Assembly: GCA_024685005.1 (NCBI GenBank)
Contig: JAIKWF010000012.1
Location: forward strand, 62,001-126,000
Direction: 5' to 3'
DNA: 64,000 bases
Source: Lachnospiraceae bacterium
Lineage (GTDB): Bacteria > Bacillota > Clostridia > Lachnospirales > Lachnospiraceae
Shown one piece after another: positions 1-8,267 of the stretch; positions within the stretch are counted from its first letter, which is position 1; each line of letters starts with the position of its first letter. The notes under the pieces were generated by a model. That model did no database searches. It was not told the DNA's origin and saw nothing but the letters and a program-made list of their open reading frames with translations. The position numbers were made by a program, and so were the translations under genes.

Positions 1-615
1 CAGTTTTTCCTTGGTATAACCGCTTCCCACGATAAAGCCGGATTTCCGGTTGTCCGGATCCATGTATTCGCCGATACCGAATTTTTTACTGGATGCCAGA
101 TAATCGATGACCTGCTCAGGGGTTGCGGTTTTCTGGGCATAGTCCAGTTCTTCGATCCTCTGCTTGCCGTAAACGTCTGCCAAAAATCGCTGTAGTCTGG
201 TTCCTTCCTCCGTAAAGGCAAACTCGTTGTTGCCGTCCACGATAATGGAAAAGTCGCTGACGATCTTGTCTCCTCCTGCTTCGATCAGATCGATGAGCTC
301 CGAAATGGTGGCGTTCAGCTTCGCATTTTTATTCCTTCCGGATTCATAAACGTCCTCGATCATCACCGAATAAGCCAGCTCATTGTAAGCCAGCAGCTCA
401 CCGTTGCGATCGAAGATCTTTCCTCTGGTACTGTCAAGGGTTTTTTCTTTGCGAATGATCAGCCGAAAGTTGTTCAGATACTCTTCACCTTTCACGATCT
501 GCAGATCAAAAAGACGGTGGATCAACACCGCAGAAAGCATAAAAAACACCAGCATCAGGACGAAGACCCTGCTTGTTATGAAACTGATGACTTCATCTCG
601 AATGGTCTTTAACAT
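1..615 (-). CDS. mrdA: Penicillin-binding protein 2 (class B), N-terminal part, cut by window edge
   Basis: Class B PBPs are the transpeptidases that cross-link peptidoglycan with the Rod elongation complex. The first 205 codons are present, and the transpeptidase domain lies beyond position 1. The ATG at 615 is preceded by AGGAGT. A single membrane helix covers about residues 14-31, followed by the usual juxtamembrane stretch and the class B signature STRGKIFDRNG near residues 60-70, where the PBP dimerisation region begins. It follows mreD by 10 bp in the same direction, the classical mreBCD-PBP2 order. Family assignment rests on signature and context because the catalytic SxxK motif is outside the window. 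Confidence 0.9.
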   Translation of the reverse strand, partial: MLKTIRDEVISFITSRVFVLMLVFFMLSAVLIHRLFDLQIVKGEEYLNNFRLIIRKEKTLDSTRGKIFDRNGELLAYNELAYSVMIEDVYESGRNKNAKLNATISELIDLIEAGGDKIVSDFSIIVDGNNEFAFTEEGTRLQRFLADVYGKQRIEELDYAQKTATPEQVIDYLASSKKFGIGEYMDPDNRKSGFIVGSGYTKEKL

Positions 616-625
616 CAAATAACTC

Positions 626-1132
626 CTAGTTCAGCTCGAAGCGGCTTTCCTCAAGCCTCAGCGTGATACTTCGAAGAGGCGGATACAAAATCATGGTAAG
701 CAAAACGGTATATACCATCTCCGGAATGATCACATACATCATATAATGGGGGAAATGGAATCTTCCCCGGAGTAAAAACTGCAATACAAAGCAGACGATA
801 CCGTACAAAAAATCGCTGACCATGATCAGGATCAGCGGAAGCTTTATGTCTTCTTTGAAAAAGATCTGTTTAAAGCCTCCGTTCATGTAGCCGATGTACA
901 TAAAGATCAGGGCATAGTACCCCAGAAGGTCTCCGTAATACAGATCATACAAAAGTCCGGCTCCGAATCCGGCAAACATGCCGCAATAGGGGCCGCACAT
1001 AAAACCGGAGGCTGCCACCACGATGATCAGCAGATTGGGGCTGATGCCTCCGAAGGCAATCCATTTTCCGACAGTGGTCTGCAGCACAAAAGAAACAAGG
1101 ACTGCAAAAACAAGAAAGATATTCCGTTTCAT
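626..1132 (-). CDS. mreD: Rod shape-determining protein MreD
   Basis: MreD is a small integral membrane subunit of the Rod elongasome that links cytoplasmic MreB and extracytoplasmic MreC to the wall synthases. The 168-residue product is almost entirely hydrophobic, with about five predicted helices (for example residues 4-24, 27-60 and 70-90), the usual MreD size. Its ATG overlaps the mreC stop as ATGA, giving a 4-bp overlap that suggests translational coupling. Sequence conservation in MreD is low, so the call leans on topology and on its place between mreC and PBP2. Confidence 0.93.
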   Translation of the reverse strand: MKRNIFLVFAVLVSFVLQTTVGKWIAFGGISPNLLIIVVAASGFMCGPYCGMFAGFGAGLLYDLYYGDLLGYYALIFMYIGYMNGGFKQIFFKEDIKLPLILIMVSDFLYGIVCFVLQFLLRGRFHFPHYMMYVIIPEMVYTVLLTMILYPPLRSITLRLEESRFELN

Positions 1133-2004
1133 TGCTGTCCCTCCTGCAAAGCACCGATGGCATTTTTCTGGGTTGTCACTACCAGCACCTGCTGCAAATG
1201 GGAAAAATCCACCGCCGGCGTCATATATCCGGAATTGGTCAGATGGTTGGCATCGGGGTTGATCTCCGTTACATAACCGATGAGGATACCGGGCAGATAT
1301 TTGGTACTGATGTAACTTGTTACCAGCTTATCTCCCTCTTTTACTTCTCCTTCCTTTGCCACCAGCTTGGAAAAGGTGATCATACCGCTGCGCATGGTTT
1401 CCAGATTTCCCTGGACGATACAGTTATCCTCTGTGGAAAGCACCATGGCGCTGACGGAAGAATTGTCATTGATCACGCTTAAGACCTTGGCCCAGTCATC
1501 TCCTACTTCGATGACTCTGCCCACAAGTCCGGAGCCTGCCAGCACGTTCATATCCACGCCGATGCCGTCCTTGGTGCCTTTATCAATGACAAAAGAAGAA
1601 AACCAGTTCCCCGGATCTTTGGAAATGACCCTGGCACCGATCTTTTCATAGTTTTCATACTGTTTATCCAGATCATACAGTTCCCGCAAATGGTTCAGCT
1701 CATACTTATCCTGCTGGAGGGAGTTGTTCTCCATGACCAGCTGATCGATCTTGTTTTGCAGGAGCTCGTTTTTCTCCATGACGTCTTTAATGTTTACAAC
1801 TTCTTCCTTTCGGCGGCTTAAGGATTCACCGATCCTGCTCACACCGCTCTGAAAGGGAATAATAACGCCGCCTGCCACATTGGACAGGGGCGTTGCAAGG
1901 AAATCCGTAAAGAAAGTCGCGCACATCAGTGCCAGGCAAAAAACCGTAAGACCCAGCAGAAGATATTTACTTGGAATCGTAATTTTTCTGCGTTTCCTGT
2001 TCAT
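1129..2004 (-). CDS. mreC: Rod shape-determining protein MreC
   Basis: MreC is the bitopic scaffold of the elongation machinery. Residues 1-12 are basic (RKRRK), a single membrane helix spans about 13-36, and a coiled coil covers about 65-115 with heptad-like Leu, Glu and Lys. The extracytoplasmic beta-barrel part follows, including GSGLVGRVIEVG and the late SGYMTPAVDFSHL segment typical of the family. Length, 291 residues, is normal. The gene lies 6 bp after mreB and overlaps mreD by 4 bp. Confidence 0.95.
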   Translation of the reverse strand: MNRKRRKITIPSKYLLLGLTVFCLALMCATFFTDFLATPLSNVAGGVIIPFQSGVSRIGESLSRRKEEVVNIKDVMEKNELLQNKIDQLVMENNSLQQDKYELNHLRELYDLDKQYENYEKIGARVISKDPGNWFSSFVIDKGTKDGIGVDMNVLAGSGLVGRVIEVGDDWAKVLSVINDNSSVSAMVLSTEDNCIVQGNLETMRSGMITFSKLVAKEGEVKEGDKLVTSYISTKYLPGILIGYVTEINPDANHLTNSGYMTPAVDFSHLQQVLVVTTQKNAIGALQEGQQ

Positions 2005-2010
2005 AAACGA

Positions 2011-3018
2011 TTAGTCTGCTCCTCCCGGCAGATAGGCCACTGACTTATAATTATCATCCTCAATGATCCTGCCCAGTCCCAAAGCAACGCTTTCCACGGG
2101 ATGTTCCGCCACATTCACCTTTAAGTTGGTTCCGTTAGAGATCAGCTGGGACAGCTGGGATACCTGGCAGGCTCCTCCCGTAAGATAAATGCCCTGTCTG
2201 TAGATATCCGCTGCCAGTTCCGGCGGAGTTCTCTCCAGGATCAGTTTGATATTGTCAATGATAGTCACAAAATGCTCATACAGATACTCTTCCACAAGAT
2301 CCGTGGGAATCTCACGCTCCACGGGAAGTCCGGATACGATGTCTCTTCCGTAGACTACGGAAGGCTGCTCCGCATAGGCCATGTCAGCCAGCTCATTTTT
2401 CACCTTCTCCGCAGTCTTTCCGCCGATGATCAGGGAATACTCTTTTCTTACAGCGGAACGGATGGCGTCGTCAAACTTCAGACCGCCTACTTTGATCAGT
2501 CTGCTGACCACGATACCCCCCAGTGACAAAATGGAAATCTCGGTGGTATCATATCCCACATCCACCACCAATACGCCCTGGGAGTTTTTCACATCGATCT
2601 CAAGGCCAAGGCCGTCGGCAATGGCTTTTTCCACCACCATAACGCTTTTGGCTTTCACATTTGCATTTTTGATCAGATCGTAAAATGCTCTTTTTTCCAC
2701 ATCCGTAACGTCTGTGGGCACGGCAATGTAATAATCCGCCGGACGGATATTTCCGCCGCAGATCTCCTCCATAAAGCAATGGATCAGGGTCTGCATGTTG
2801 TTGATATCGGCGATAACACCGTTCATAAGGGGATAGGAAATGTGAATGTTGCCCGGTGCTTTTTCATACATTTCATGGGCGTCATCCCCATAAGCAAACA
2901 GGTTTCCTTTTCCCTCGATGGCGATCATATTTTTCTGGCAAAAGATCTCCTTGGATCCTTTCGCACAGATCTTAATATTGCTGGTACCCAGATCGATACC
3001 GTATGCGCTTGAAGACAT
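2011..3018 (-). CDS. mreB: Actin-like cell shape protein MreB
   Basis: MreB polymerises on the inner face of the membrane and directs lateral wall synthesis. The product starts with the ASKHA phosphate-1 loop YGIDLGTSNIKI. It also shows the phosphate-2 region VLVVDVGYDTTEISIL near residues 150-165 and the adenosine motif GIYLTGGACQ near residues 275-285. Length, 335 residues, matches the family. The ATG at 3018 sits 1 bp past the radC stop, so the two genes are tightly coupled. The sequence departs somewhat from canonical MreB (TTEIS in place of TTEVA), so an Mbl- or MreBH-type paralogue is possible, but the mreCD context favours MreB. Confidence 0.93.
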   Translation of the reverse strand: MSSSAYGIDLGTSNIKICAKGSKEIFCQKNMIAIEGKGNLFAYGDDAHEMYEKAPGNIHISYPLMNGVIADINNMQTLIHCFMEEICGGNIRPADYYIAVPTDVTDVEKRAFYDLIKNANVKAKSVMVVEKAIADGLGLEIDVKNSQGVLVVDVGYDTTEISILSLGGIVVSRLIKVGGLKFDDAIRSAVRKEYSLIIGGKTAEKVKNELADMAYAEQPSVVYGRDIVSGLPVEREIPTDLVEEYLYEHFVTIIDNIKLILERTPPELAADIYRQGIYLTGGACQVSQLSQLISNGTNLKVNVAEHPVESVALGLGRIIEDDNYKSVAYLPGGAD

Positions 3019-3019
3019 A

Positions 3020-3709
3020 TTAAAGCATTCCTTCCTTTCGTAGGCTGTAATATCGGCCGTCGCCTATAATGATATGATCCAGAAGCTGTACATCCATAAA
3101 CTCAGCTGCCAGGATCAGTTTTTTCGTAGTCTTGATATCATCCTCTGATGGTGCGGGATTCCCGCTGGGATGATTGTGCAGCAGGATCACGGAAGCTGCA
3201 TTCAGCAAAAGTGCCTGGCGGAAAATCTCCTTTGCACAGATCACCGTGGCATTCATGCTGCCTTTTGACAGGACCCTGTCTTCGATCCTGTGGTCTGCAC
3301 TGTCCAGATAGACTGTGATGCATACCTCCTGCTCTAAGTGGCGCATCCGCTCCATGTAAGCATCCGCAACTGCCGCGGGGCTATTGAGGCACACATCTTT
3401 GGCGATCCTTGCTCCTGCCATCCTTCTTGAAAGCTCCGCTACGGCTTTCAGTTTCACGGCCTTGACTTTGCCGATCCCTTCGATCTGGCAAAGCTGTCTG
3501 ACCGTCAGGTGAAACAGTCCCAAAAGACCTTTATCCCTGCCGCAAAGATCCAGTACATGGCAGGCCAGTGTCAGTGCATCTTTTCCTTCTGTTCCCGTTC
3601 GGATGATGATGGCCAGAAGCTCCTCATCACTCATGCCTTCCGCTCCGTACTGCAGGTATTTTTCACAGGGGAGCATCTGAACGGTTCCGTTTTGTTTTGT
3701 CCGGTGCAT
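3020..3709 (-). CDS. radC: RadC family JAB1/MPN domain protein
   Basis: RadC proteins combine a helix-hairpin-helix region with a C-terminal JAMM metalloprotease-like domain. Their biological role is unsettled and a DNA repair function is not firmly supported. Here the HhH motif IEGIGKVKAVKLKA lies mid-protein and the JAMM metal site HNHPSGNPAPSEDD is intact. I place the start at the ATG at 3709, which has TAGGAA seven bases upstream. A further-upstream ATG at 3745 has no ribosome binding site and lies only about 20 bp from the predicted -10 box. The gene appears to be the first of the mre operon. RadC next to mreB is common in Firmicutes. Confidence 0.93.
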   Translation of the reverse strand: MHRTKQNGTVQMLPCEKYLQYGAEGMSDEELLAIIIRTGTEGKDALTLACHVLDLCGRDKGLLGLFHLTVRQLCQIEGIGKVKAVKLKAVAELSRRMAGARIAKDVCLNSPAAVADAYMERMRHLEQEVCITVYLDSADHRIEDRVLSKGSMNATVICAKEIFRQALLLNAASVILLHNHPSGNPAPSEDDIKTTKKLILAAEFMDVQLLDHIIIGDGRYYSLRKEGML

Positions 3710-3762
3710 GGCATTTCCTACATTCCGTGCCCGGTCCCTTACCATTTACACAAACATAGAAC

Positions 3763-3791
3763 AGTATAGCATATCTAAGGCAAAAAGTCAT
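3763..3791 (-). promoter_or_regulatory. Sigma-70-type promoter of the radC-mreBCD-PBP2 operon
   Basis: Read on the minus strand: -35 ATGACT at 3791-3786, 17-bp spacer, -10 TATACT at 3768-3763, ending about 54 bp before the radC ATG. The -35 has four of six and the -10 five of six consensus bases. No other good promoter was found between radC and PBP2. Confidence 0.55.
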
Positions 3792-3804
3792 TATGTAATC
3801 TCAT

Positions 3805-5091
3805 TTACAGGGTGACCTCCCCCTCACTTACCAGTTCCTGCAGGGCGCGAAGCATGCCGTATTTGGCATGGGGGAAGGTAAGTCCTCCCTGGAAGTAGGC
3901 TGCGTAGGGTTCTTTCATGGGACCGTCTGCGGAAAGCTCAATGGAGGAACCCTGGATAAAGGCTCCCGCCGCCATGATCACTTTGGCATCGTATCCCGGC
4001 ATATCCCATGCTTCCGGGGTAACAAAGCTGTCCACCGGCGATGCAGACTGAATTCCCCGGCAAAAAGCCTCCAGAGCTTTGGGATTTTTCAGCTTGATGG
4101 CCTGTATGATGTCGTAGCGGGGGCTTCCCGCAGAAGGGATCACTTCATATCCCAGATTTTCAAACATGGTGGCCGCGAAAATGGCGCCTTTCATGGCAGC
4201 CGCCGTAACGGTGGGGGCTAAAAACAGTCCCTGATAAAAGGAAGGCAGCACTCCGAGGGAAGCTCCCACTTCTTTTCCCAGACCGGGACTTGTGAGTCTG
4301 ACAGCGGCATTTTCGATGCACTCTTTTTTTCCTGCCAGATATCCGCCGATGGGCGCCAGTCCGCCGCCGGGGTTTTTGATCAGGGATCCCACCACAAGAT
4401 CCGCTCCCACATCCGTAGGTTCGATCAGGTCCGTAAATTCTCCGTAGCAGTTATCCACCATACAGATCACATCGCTTTTAATGCTTTTGATGTAGCTTAC
4501 AAGCTCACCGATCTGAGCCGGAGAAAGGGTTTGTCTTGTTTCATAGCCTTTGGACCTTTGAATGGTCACAAGCTTTGTTTTTTCCCCAATGGCCTCTTTG
4601 ATGCCGGGAAGATCGAACTGTCCGTCCGGCAAAAGATCCACCTGCCTGTAGGTTATGCCGTACTCTGCAAGAGAGCCCCGGCTTTCCCTGATACCGATAA
4701 CTTCGTCTAAGGTATCATAGGGTTTTCCCACAGGGGATAACAGCTCATCTCCCGGTCGCAGATTACTCATAAGTGCCAGGGCCAGAGCATGGGTTCCGCA
4801 GGTGATCTGAGGCCGCACCAGAGCGTCTTCCGTGTGAAAGATCCGGGCGTATACCGCTTCCAGTTTTTCCCTTCCCAAATCGTTATAGCCATAGCCGGTG
4901 GAGCCCAAAAGGCAGCTTTCCGATACGCCTGCTTCCTGCATGGCAGAAAGGACTTTCAGCTGATTGTATTCCGCGATCTCATCGATTTTATCAAATCGCT
5001 CTTTTAATCCTTCCATGGTTTTTTCGCCAAAGGAGATCACTTCCTCTGACAAGCCCATCTTTCGATACAGTTCTATTGCTTCCTGTTTCAT
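3805..5091 (-). CDS. Methionine gamma-lyase-like PLP enzyme (aluminium-resistance family, YnbB-like)
   Basis: This fold-type I PLP enzyme belongs to the family annotated as 'aluminium resistance protein' or methionine gamma-lyase-like. The substrate is not established. Visible features are TGYGYNDLGRE near the N-terminus, the PLP-phosphate region RPQITCGTHALALAL, and the probable Schiff-base lysine in VVGSLIKNPGGG. The ATG at 5091 is chosen because AAGGA lies just upstream and homologues begin shortly before LYRKMG. An in-frame ATG at 5145 would add 18 Lys/Glu-rich residues. It lies directly downstream of miaA and is the last gene of the long minus-strand array before the radC promoter. Confidence 0.85.
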   Translation of the reverse strand: MKQEAIELYRKMGLSEEVISFGEKTMEGLKERFDKIDEIAEYNQLKVLSAMQEAGVSESCLLGSTGYGYNDLGREKLEAVYARIFHTEDALVRPQITCGTHALALALMSNLRPGDELLSPVGKPYDTLDEVIGIRESRGSLAEYGITYRQVDLLPDGQFDLPGIKEAIGEKTKLVTIQRSKGYETRQTLSPAQIGELVSYIKSIKSDVICMVDNCYGEFTDLIEPTDVGADLVVGSLIKNPGGGLAPIGGYLAGKKECIENAAVRLTSPGLGKEVGASLGVLPSFYQGLFLAPTVTAAAMKGAIFAATMFENLGYEVIPSAGSPRYDIIQAIKLKNPKALEAFCRGIQSASPVDSFVTPEAWDMPGYDAKVIMAAGAFIQGSSIELSADGPMKEPYAAYFQGGLTFPHAKYGMLRALQELVSEGEVTL

Positions 5092-5148
5092 GTTCATTTC
5101 CTTTTCTGTTGATTCCTGCTTTTTATTTTTTTCATTTGTTAGCATGCG

Positions 5149-6111
5149 CTAACTTTTTATCCCCTTCTCAGTCAGTACCGACAGCATATATTCCAGGATC
5201 TTCTCTTCGCTATAGGAATATTCGCTTTTGGGGATCCAGATCACCTCTTTTTCCCTGCCGAACCAGGTCAGCTGTCGTTTTGCAAAATGTCTTGTATTTC
5301 GCTTGATCAGTCTGACGGCTTCTTCCAATGGGTAGTCTCCCGAAAGACAGCTGTAGATCTCTCTGTATCCCAGTCCCTGCATGGAGGTATCTTCTTTTTT
5401 CACGCCCATTTCCATCAGCTTCCGGACTTCCTCTTCCAGTCCCTCTTTCATCATCTCATCCACGCGCCTGTCGATGGCATCGTAGAGTTTCTGCCGCTCA
5501 TCCGTTAACACAAAATAAGCAAAATTGTAAGGCGATTCTTTCTGTCTTTGGGTCATATTATGGGAAAAGATGGTTTCTCCCGTCAGTTTGTAATACTCCA
5601 GTGCTCTGATCACCCGCTTCACATTCCCGGCCGGGATCGTCTCAGCGCTTTGGGGATCCACTTCCTTTAGCAGATCATGCATATAGGCCGGTCCCATTTG
5701 TAAGGCCTGCTGTTCCAGCTCTCTTCTGAGATCCGCATCTCTTGAATCATCCTCAAATTCAATATCGTAAAGCAGGGCCTGAATATAAAAGCCGGTGCCC
5801 CCCACAAGAATGGGCAGCTTCCCACGGCTTCGAATCTGCTCTGCTGCCTCCCTTGCCATGGCCTGAAAGATCGTAACGTCAAAGGGCTGCGTGGGATCTA
5901 CCACATCCAGAAGATGGTGGGGTACACCCTGCATCTGCTCCCTGCTGATCTTGGCGGAGCCAATATCCATATGCCTGTAAACCTGCATGGAATCGGCGGA
6001 GATGATCTCTCCGCCGATCTGTTTTGCAAGGGCAATAGACAGATTTGATTTTCCCACCGCCGTAGGTCCCGTTAAGATCACCAACGGCTGTTTTTCCGAT
6101 CCATTCTGCAT
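5149..6111 (-). CDS. miaA: tRNA dimethylallyltransferase MiaA
   Basis: MiaA transfers the dimethylallyl group from DMAPP to the N6 of A37 in tRNAs reading UNN codons. The P-loop GPTAVGKS lies at residues 15-22. It is followed by the conserved ISADSMQVYRHMDIGSAK and then VGGTGFYIQALL, both diagnostic. Length, 320 residues, is normal. It lies 15 bp after mutL, the classical mutS-mutL-miaA order, and miaB, which acts on the product of MiaA, is encoded upstream in the same run, so both i6A37 and ms2i6A37 steps are present. Confidence 0.97.
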   Translation of the reverse strand: MQNGSEKQPLVILTGPTAVGKSNLSIALAKQIGGEIISADSMQVYRHMDIGSAKISREQMQGVPHHLLDVVDPTQPFDVTIFQAMAREAAEQIRSRGKLPILVGGTGFYIQALLYDIEFEDDSRDADLRRELEQQALQMGPAYMHDLLKEVDPQSAETIPAGNVKRVIRALEYYKLTGETIFSHNMTQRQKESPYNFAYFVLTDERQKLYDAIDRRVDEMMKEGLEEEVRKLMEMGVKKEDTSMQGLGYREIYSCLSGDYPLEEAVRLIKRNTRHFAKRQLTWFGREKEVIWIPKSEYSYSEEKILEYMLSVLTEKGIKS

Positions 6112-6126
6112 ATTCCGTTTCGTCCT

Positions 6127-8250
6127 TTATCTGTGGAACTTCTTTTCCATCTCCTGCCTGGATACCGAGATCATGGTAGGTCGTCCGTGAGGACAATGAT
6201 AGGGGTTATCACAGGCTAACATTTCTTTGATCAGTGCTCTGGCTTCCTCTTCGGAAATATTCTGTCCGCCTTTAATAGCTGCCTTACAGGACATGCTGGC
6301 GATCTTAAAGAGGATCACGTCGGGATCTTTTCTTCCCACGCCTTCCGCCAGGGCGTCCAGCACCGATAAGAACAATTCTTTTTCACCGGATCCGTACAGA
6401 TCCATGGGCACACCCCGAAGGGCGTAGGTGTTCTCGCCGAAGTGCTCCGTTTCAAAGCCCAGTTTGGAAAAATCCTTTTGATACTCCTCTAAGATCTCGC
6501 ATTCCTTCGGTGTCAGTGTCATGATCAGCGGCGGACTTAAGGGCTCTGAGAAAACATCCTTTTCCCGGTAATGCTCCATCAGTCTTTCGTACATGACTTT
6601 TTCATGTGCCGCGTGCTGGTCTACGTAGTAGATCTTATCTCCAAGGGCCAGGATCCAGTAGGTATCAAAGATCTGGCCGACGATCCGGAAGTTTTCGATT
6701 TCCTGTTTTCTGATATCCACTTCATCAAACAGTTCCATCTGCACCGGTTTTTGTACCAGCACCATGTCTTTTTGTTTGATGACATTGCTTTCTCTGGGCA
6801 TTCCTGCCTTCTCACCGGGTTTGCCCAAAAGGCGGGAGATATCATAGCTGCTTGCTTCGCTGAGAACCGTTTTTTTCGGAGCACTTTCCGCTTCCTTACG
6901 ACCGGAGTCGGCACTTGCATCTTCCTTCTGCTCGCTGCCTGCGTTCGCGTCTTCTTTCTCACCGCTTCCGAAGATTTCCTCTTCCTTCTCTTCCACAATG
7001 TCGTTTTCTATATTGTCCGTCGGAGCCGCTTTCTGATCTGTCCGCACCGTCGCACCCTGTCCGGTGGTTGCCAATCCGGCGCTCTCCTGCACTGCCGCAC
7101 CCCGGTCCTGTGCCTCCTGCCTCGTGGGATCCTCCACCCTTCTATGCTGTTCGAAGGGCTGGGGAATCTGATCCGTCAGCTGTTTTGCCTCCTGGCGCCG
7201 CTCCATGCTCTCTTCTTTTTTCTCTGCCGCTGTCAGCTCCGGCGCTTCCGGCTGGATCAATGATTTGCCGGCAAGGGTCTGGGCCACGGAGTCTGCCAGA
7301 AACTTTAGAAGCTCTCCGGGATCGGAGATCCTGATGTCCAGTTTGGTGGGATGCACGTTCACATCCAGTCTCTGGGGATCGATGGAAAAATGCAGTACCA
7401 CAAAGGGATATTTGTGCTGCATCAAAAGGGTTCGGTATCCCTCCTCCACCGCAGAGGATAAAAGTGCGCTTTTGATATATCTTCCATTTACGAAAAAGGT
7501 TTCATAGCTGCGGTTTGCACGGGCCAGTATGGGACGTCCCAAAAATCCCCTGACCACAACGCCTTCCATGGTAGCCGCAAAGGGAAGCAGCTGGGTGGAC
7601 ACGTCTTTTCCGTAAATGCGGTAAATGATCTCTTTCATATCGCCGTTTCCGGAAGTAAAGAAACGGGTCTGTCCGTTGGAGACAAACTGAAAGGCTACCC
7701 CCGGCGAGCTCAGTGCCAGGTGCTGCATATATTCGCTGATATAATTGCCTTCCGTTGTGGGAGATTTTAAAAACTTTTTCCGGACAGGGGTATTGAAAAA
7801 CAGGTTTCGCACCACAATGGTGGTTCCCGTAGGTGCTCCCACTTCTTCCGGTTCCTCCAGACTTCCACCTGCGATCAAAAGCCTTGATCCCACCAGGTCG
7901 TCTGCCGTTTTTGTGATCAGTTCCACCTGACCCACAGCGGATATGGAGGAAAGCGCCTCACCGCGAAATCCCAGGGAATGGATACTGGAAAGATCCTCAG
8001 CGGTTTCGATCTTGCTTGTGGCATGGCGGTAAAAAACTTTTCCCAATTCACTTTTTTCAATTCCGCTTCCGTCATCCGTAACCCGGATCATGGAAACGCC
8101 CCCATCTTTGATCTCTACGCAGACATGGGTCGCGCCGGCATCAATGGCATTTTCCACCAGTTCCTTTACCACGGAAACCGGACGTTCCACCACTTCGCCT
8201 GCGGCGATCTTATCAATGGTTGCCGAATCTAAAACATGAATCACTGCCAT
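6127..8250 (-). CDS. mutL: DNA mismatch repair protein MutL
   Basis: MutL couples mismatch recognition by MutS to strand incision. The N-terminal GHKL ATPase shows VVKELVENAIDAGA, the DDGSGI Mg/ATP region and FRGEALSSISAVG. The C-terminus has the metal-dependent endonuclease motif DQHAAHEKVMYE near residues 545-556 and the late CPHGRPT motif, so this is a nicking MutL as expected in a genome without MutH. A long acidic, low-complexity linker covers about residues 340-470 and makes the protein, at 707 residues, longer than many homologues. It is 17 bp downstream of mutS. Confidence 0.98.
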   Translation of the reverse strand: MAVIHVLDSATIDKIAAGEVVERPVSVVKELVENAIDAGATHVCVEIKDGGVSMIRVTDDGSGIEKSELGKVFYRHATSKIETAEDLSSIHSLGFRGEALSSISAVGQVELITKTADDLVGSRLLIAGGSLEEPEEVGAPTGTTIVVRNLFFNTPVRKKFLKSPTTEGNYISEYMQHLALSSPGVAFQFVSNGQTRFFTSGNGDMKEIIYRIYGKDVSTQLLPFAATMEGVVVRGFLGRPILARANRSYETFFVNGRYIKSALLSSAVEEGYRTLLMQHKYPFVVLHFSIDPQRLDVNVHPTKLDIRISDPGELLKFLADSVAQTLAGKSLIQPEAPELTAAEKKEESMERRQEAKQLTDQIPQPFEQHRRVEDPTRQEAQDRGAAVQESAGLATTGQGATVRTDQKAAPTDNIENDIVEEKEEEIFGSGEKEDANAGSEQKEDASADSGRKEAESAPKKTVLSEASSYDISRLLGKPGEKAGMPRESNVIKQKDMVLVQKPVQMELFDEVDIRKQEIENFRIVGQIFDTYWILALGDKIYYVDQHAAHEKVMYERLMEHYREKDVFSEPLSPPLIMTLTPKECEILEEYQKDFSKLGFETEHFGENTYALRGVPMDLYGSGEKELFLSVLDALAEGVGRKDPDVILFKIASMSCKAAIKGGQNISEEEARALIKEMLACDNPYHCPHGRPTMISVSRQEMEKKFHR

Positions 8251-8267
8251 GGGATCACCTCACCTTT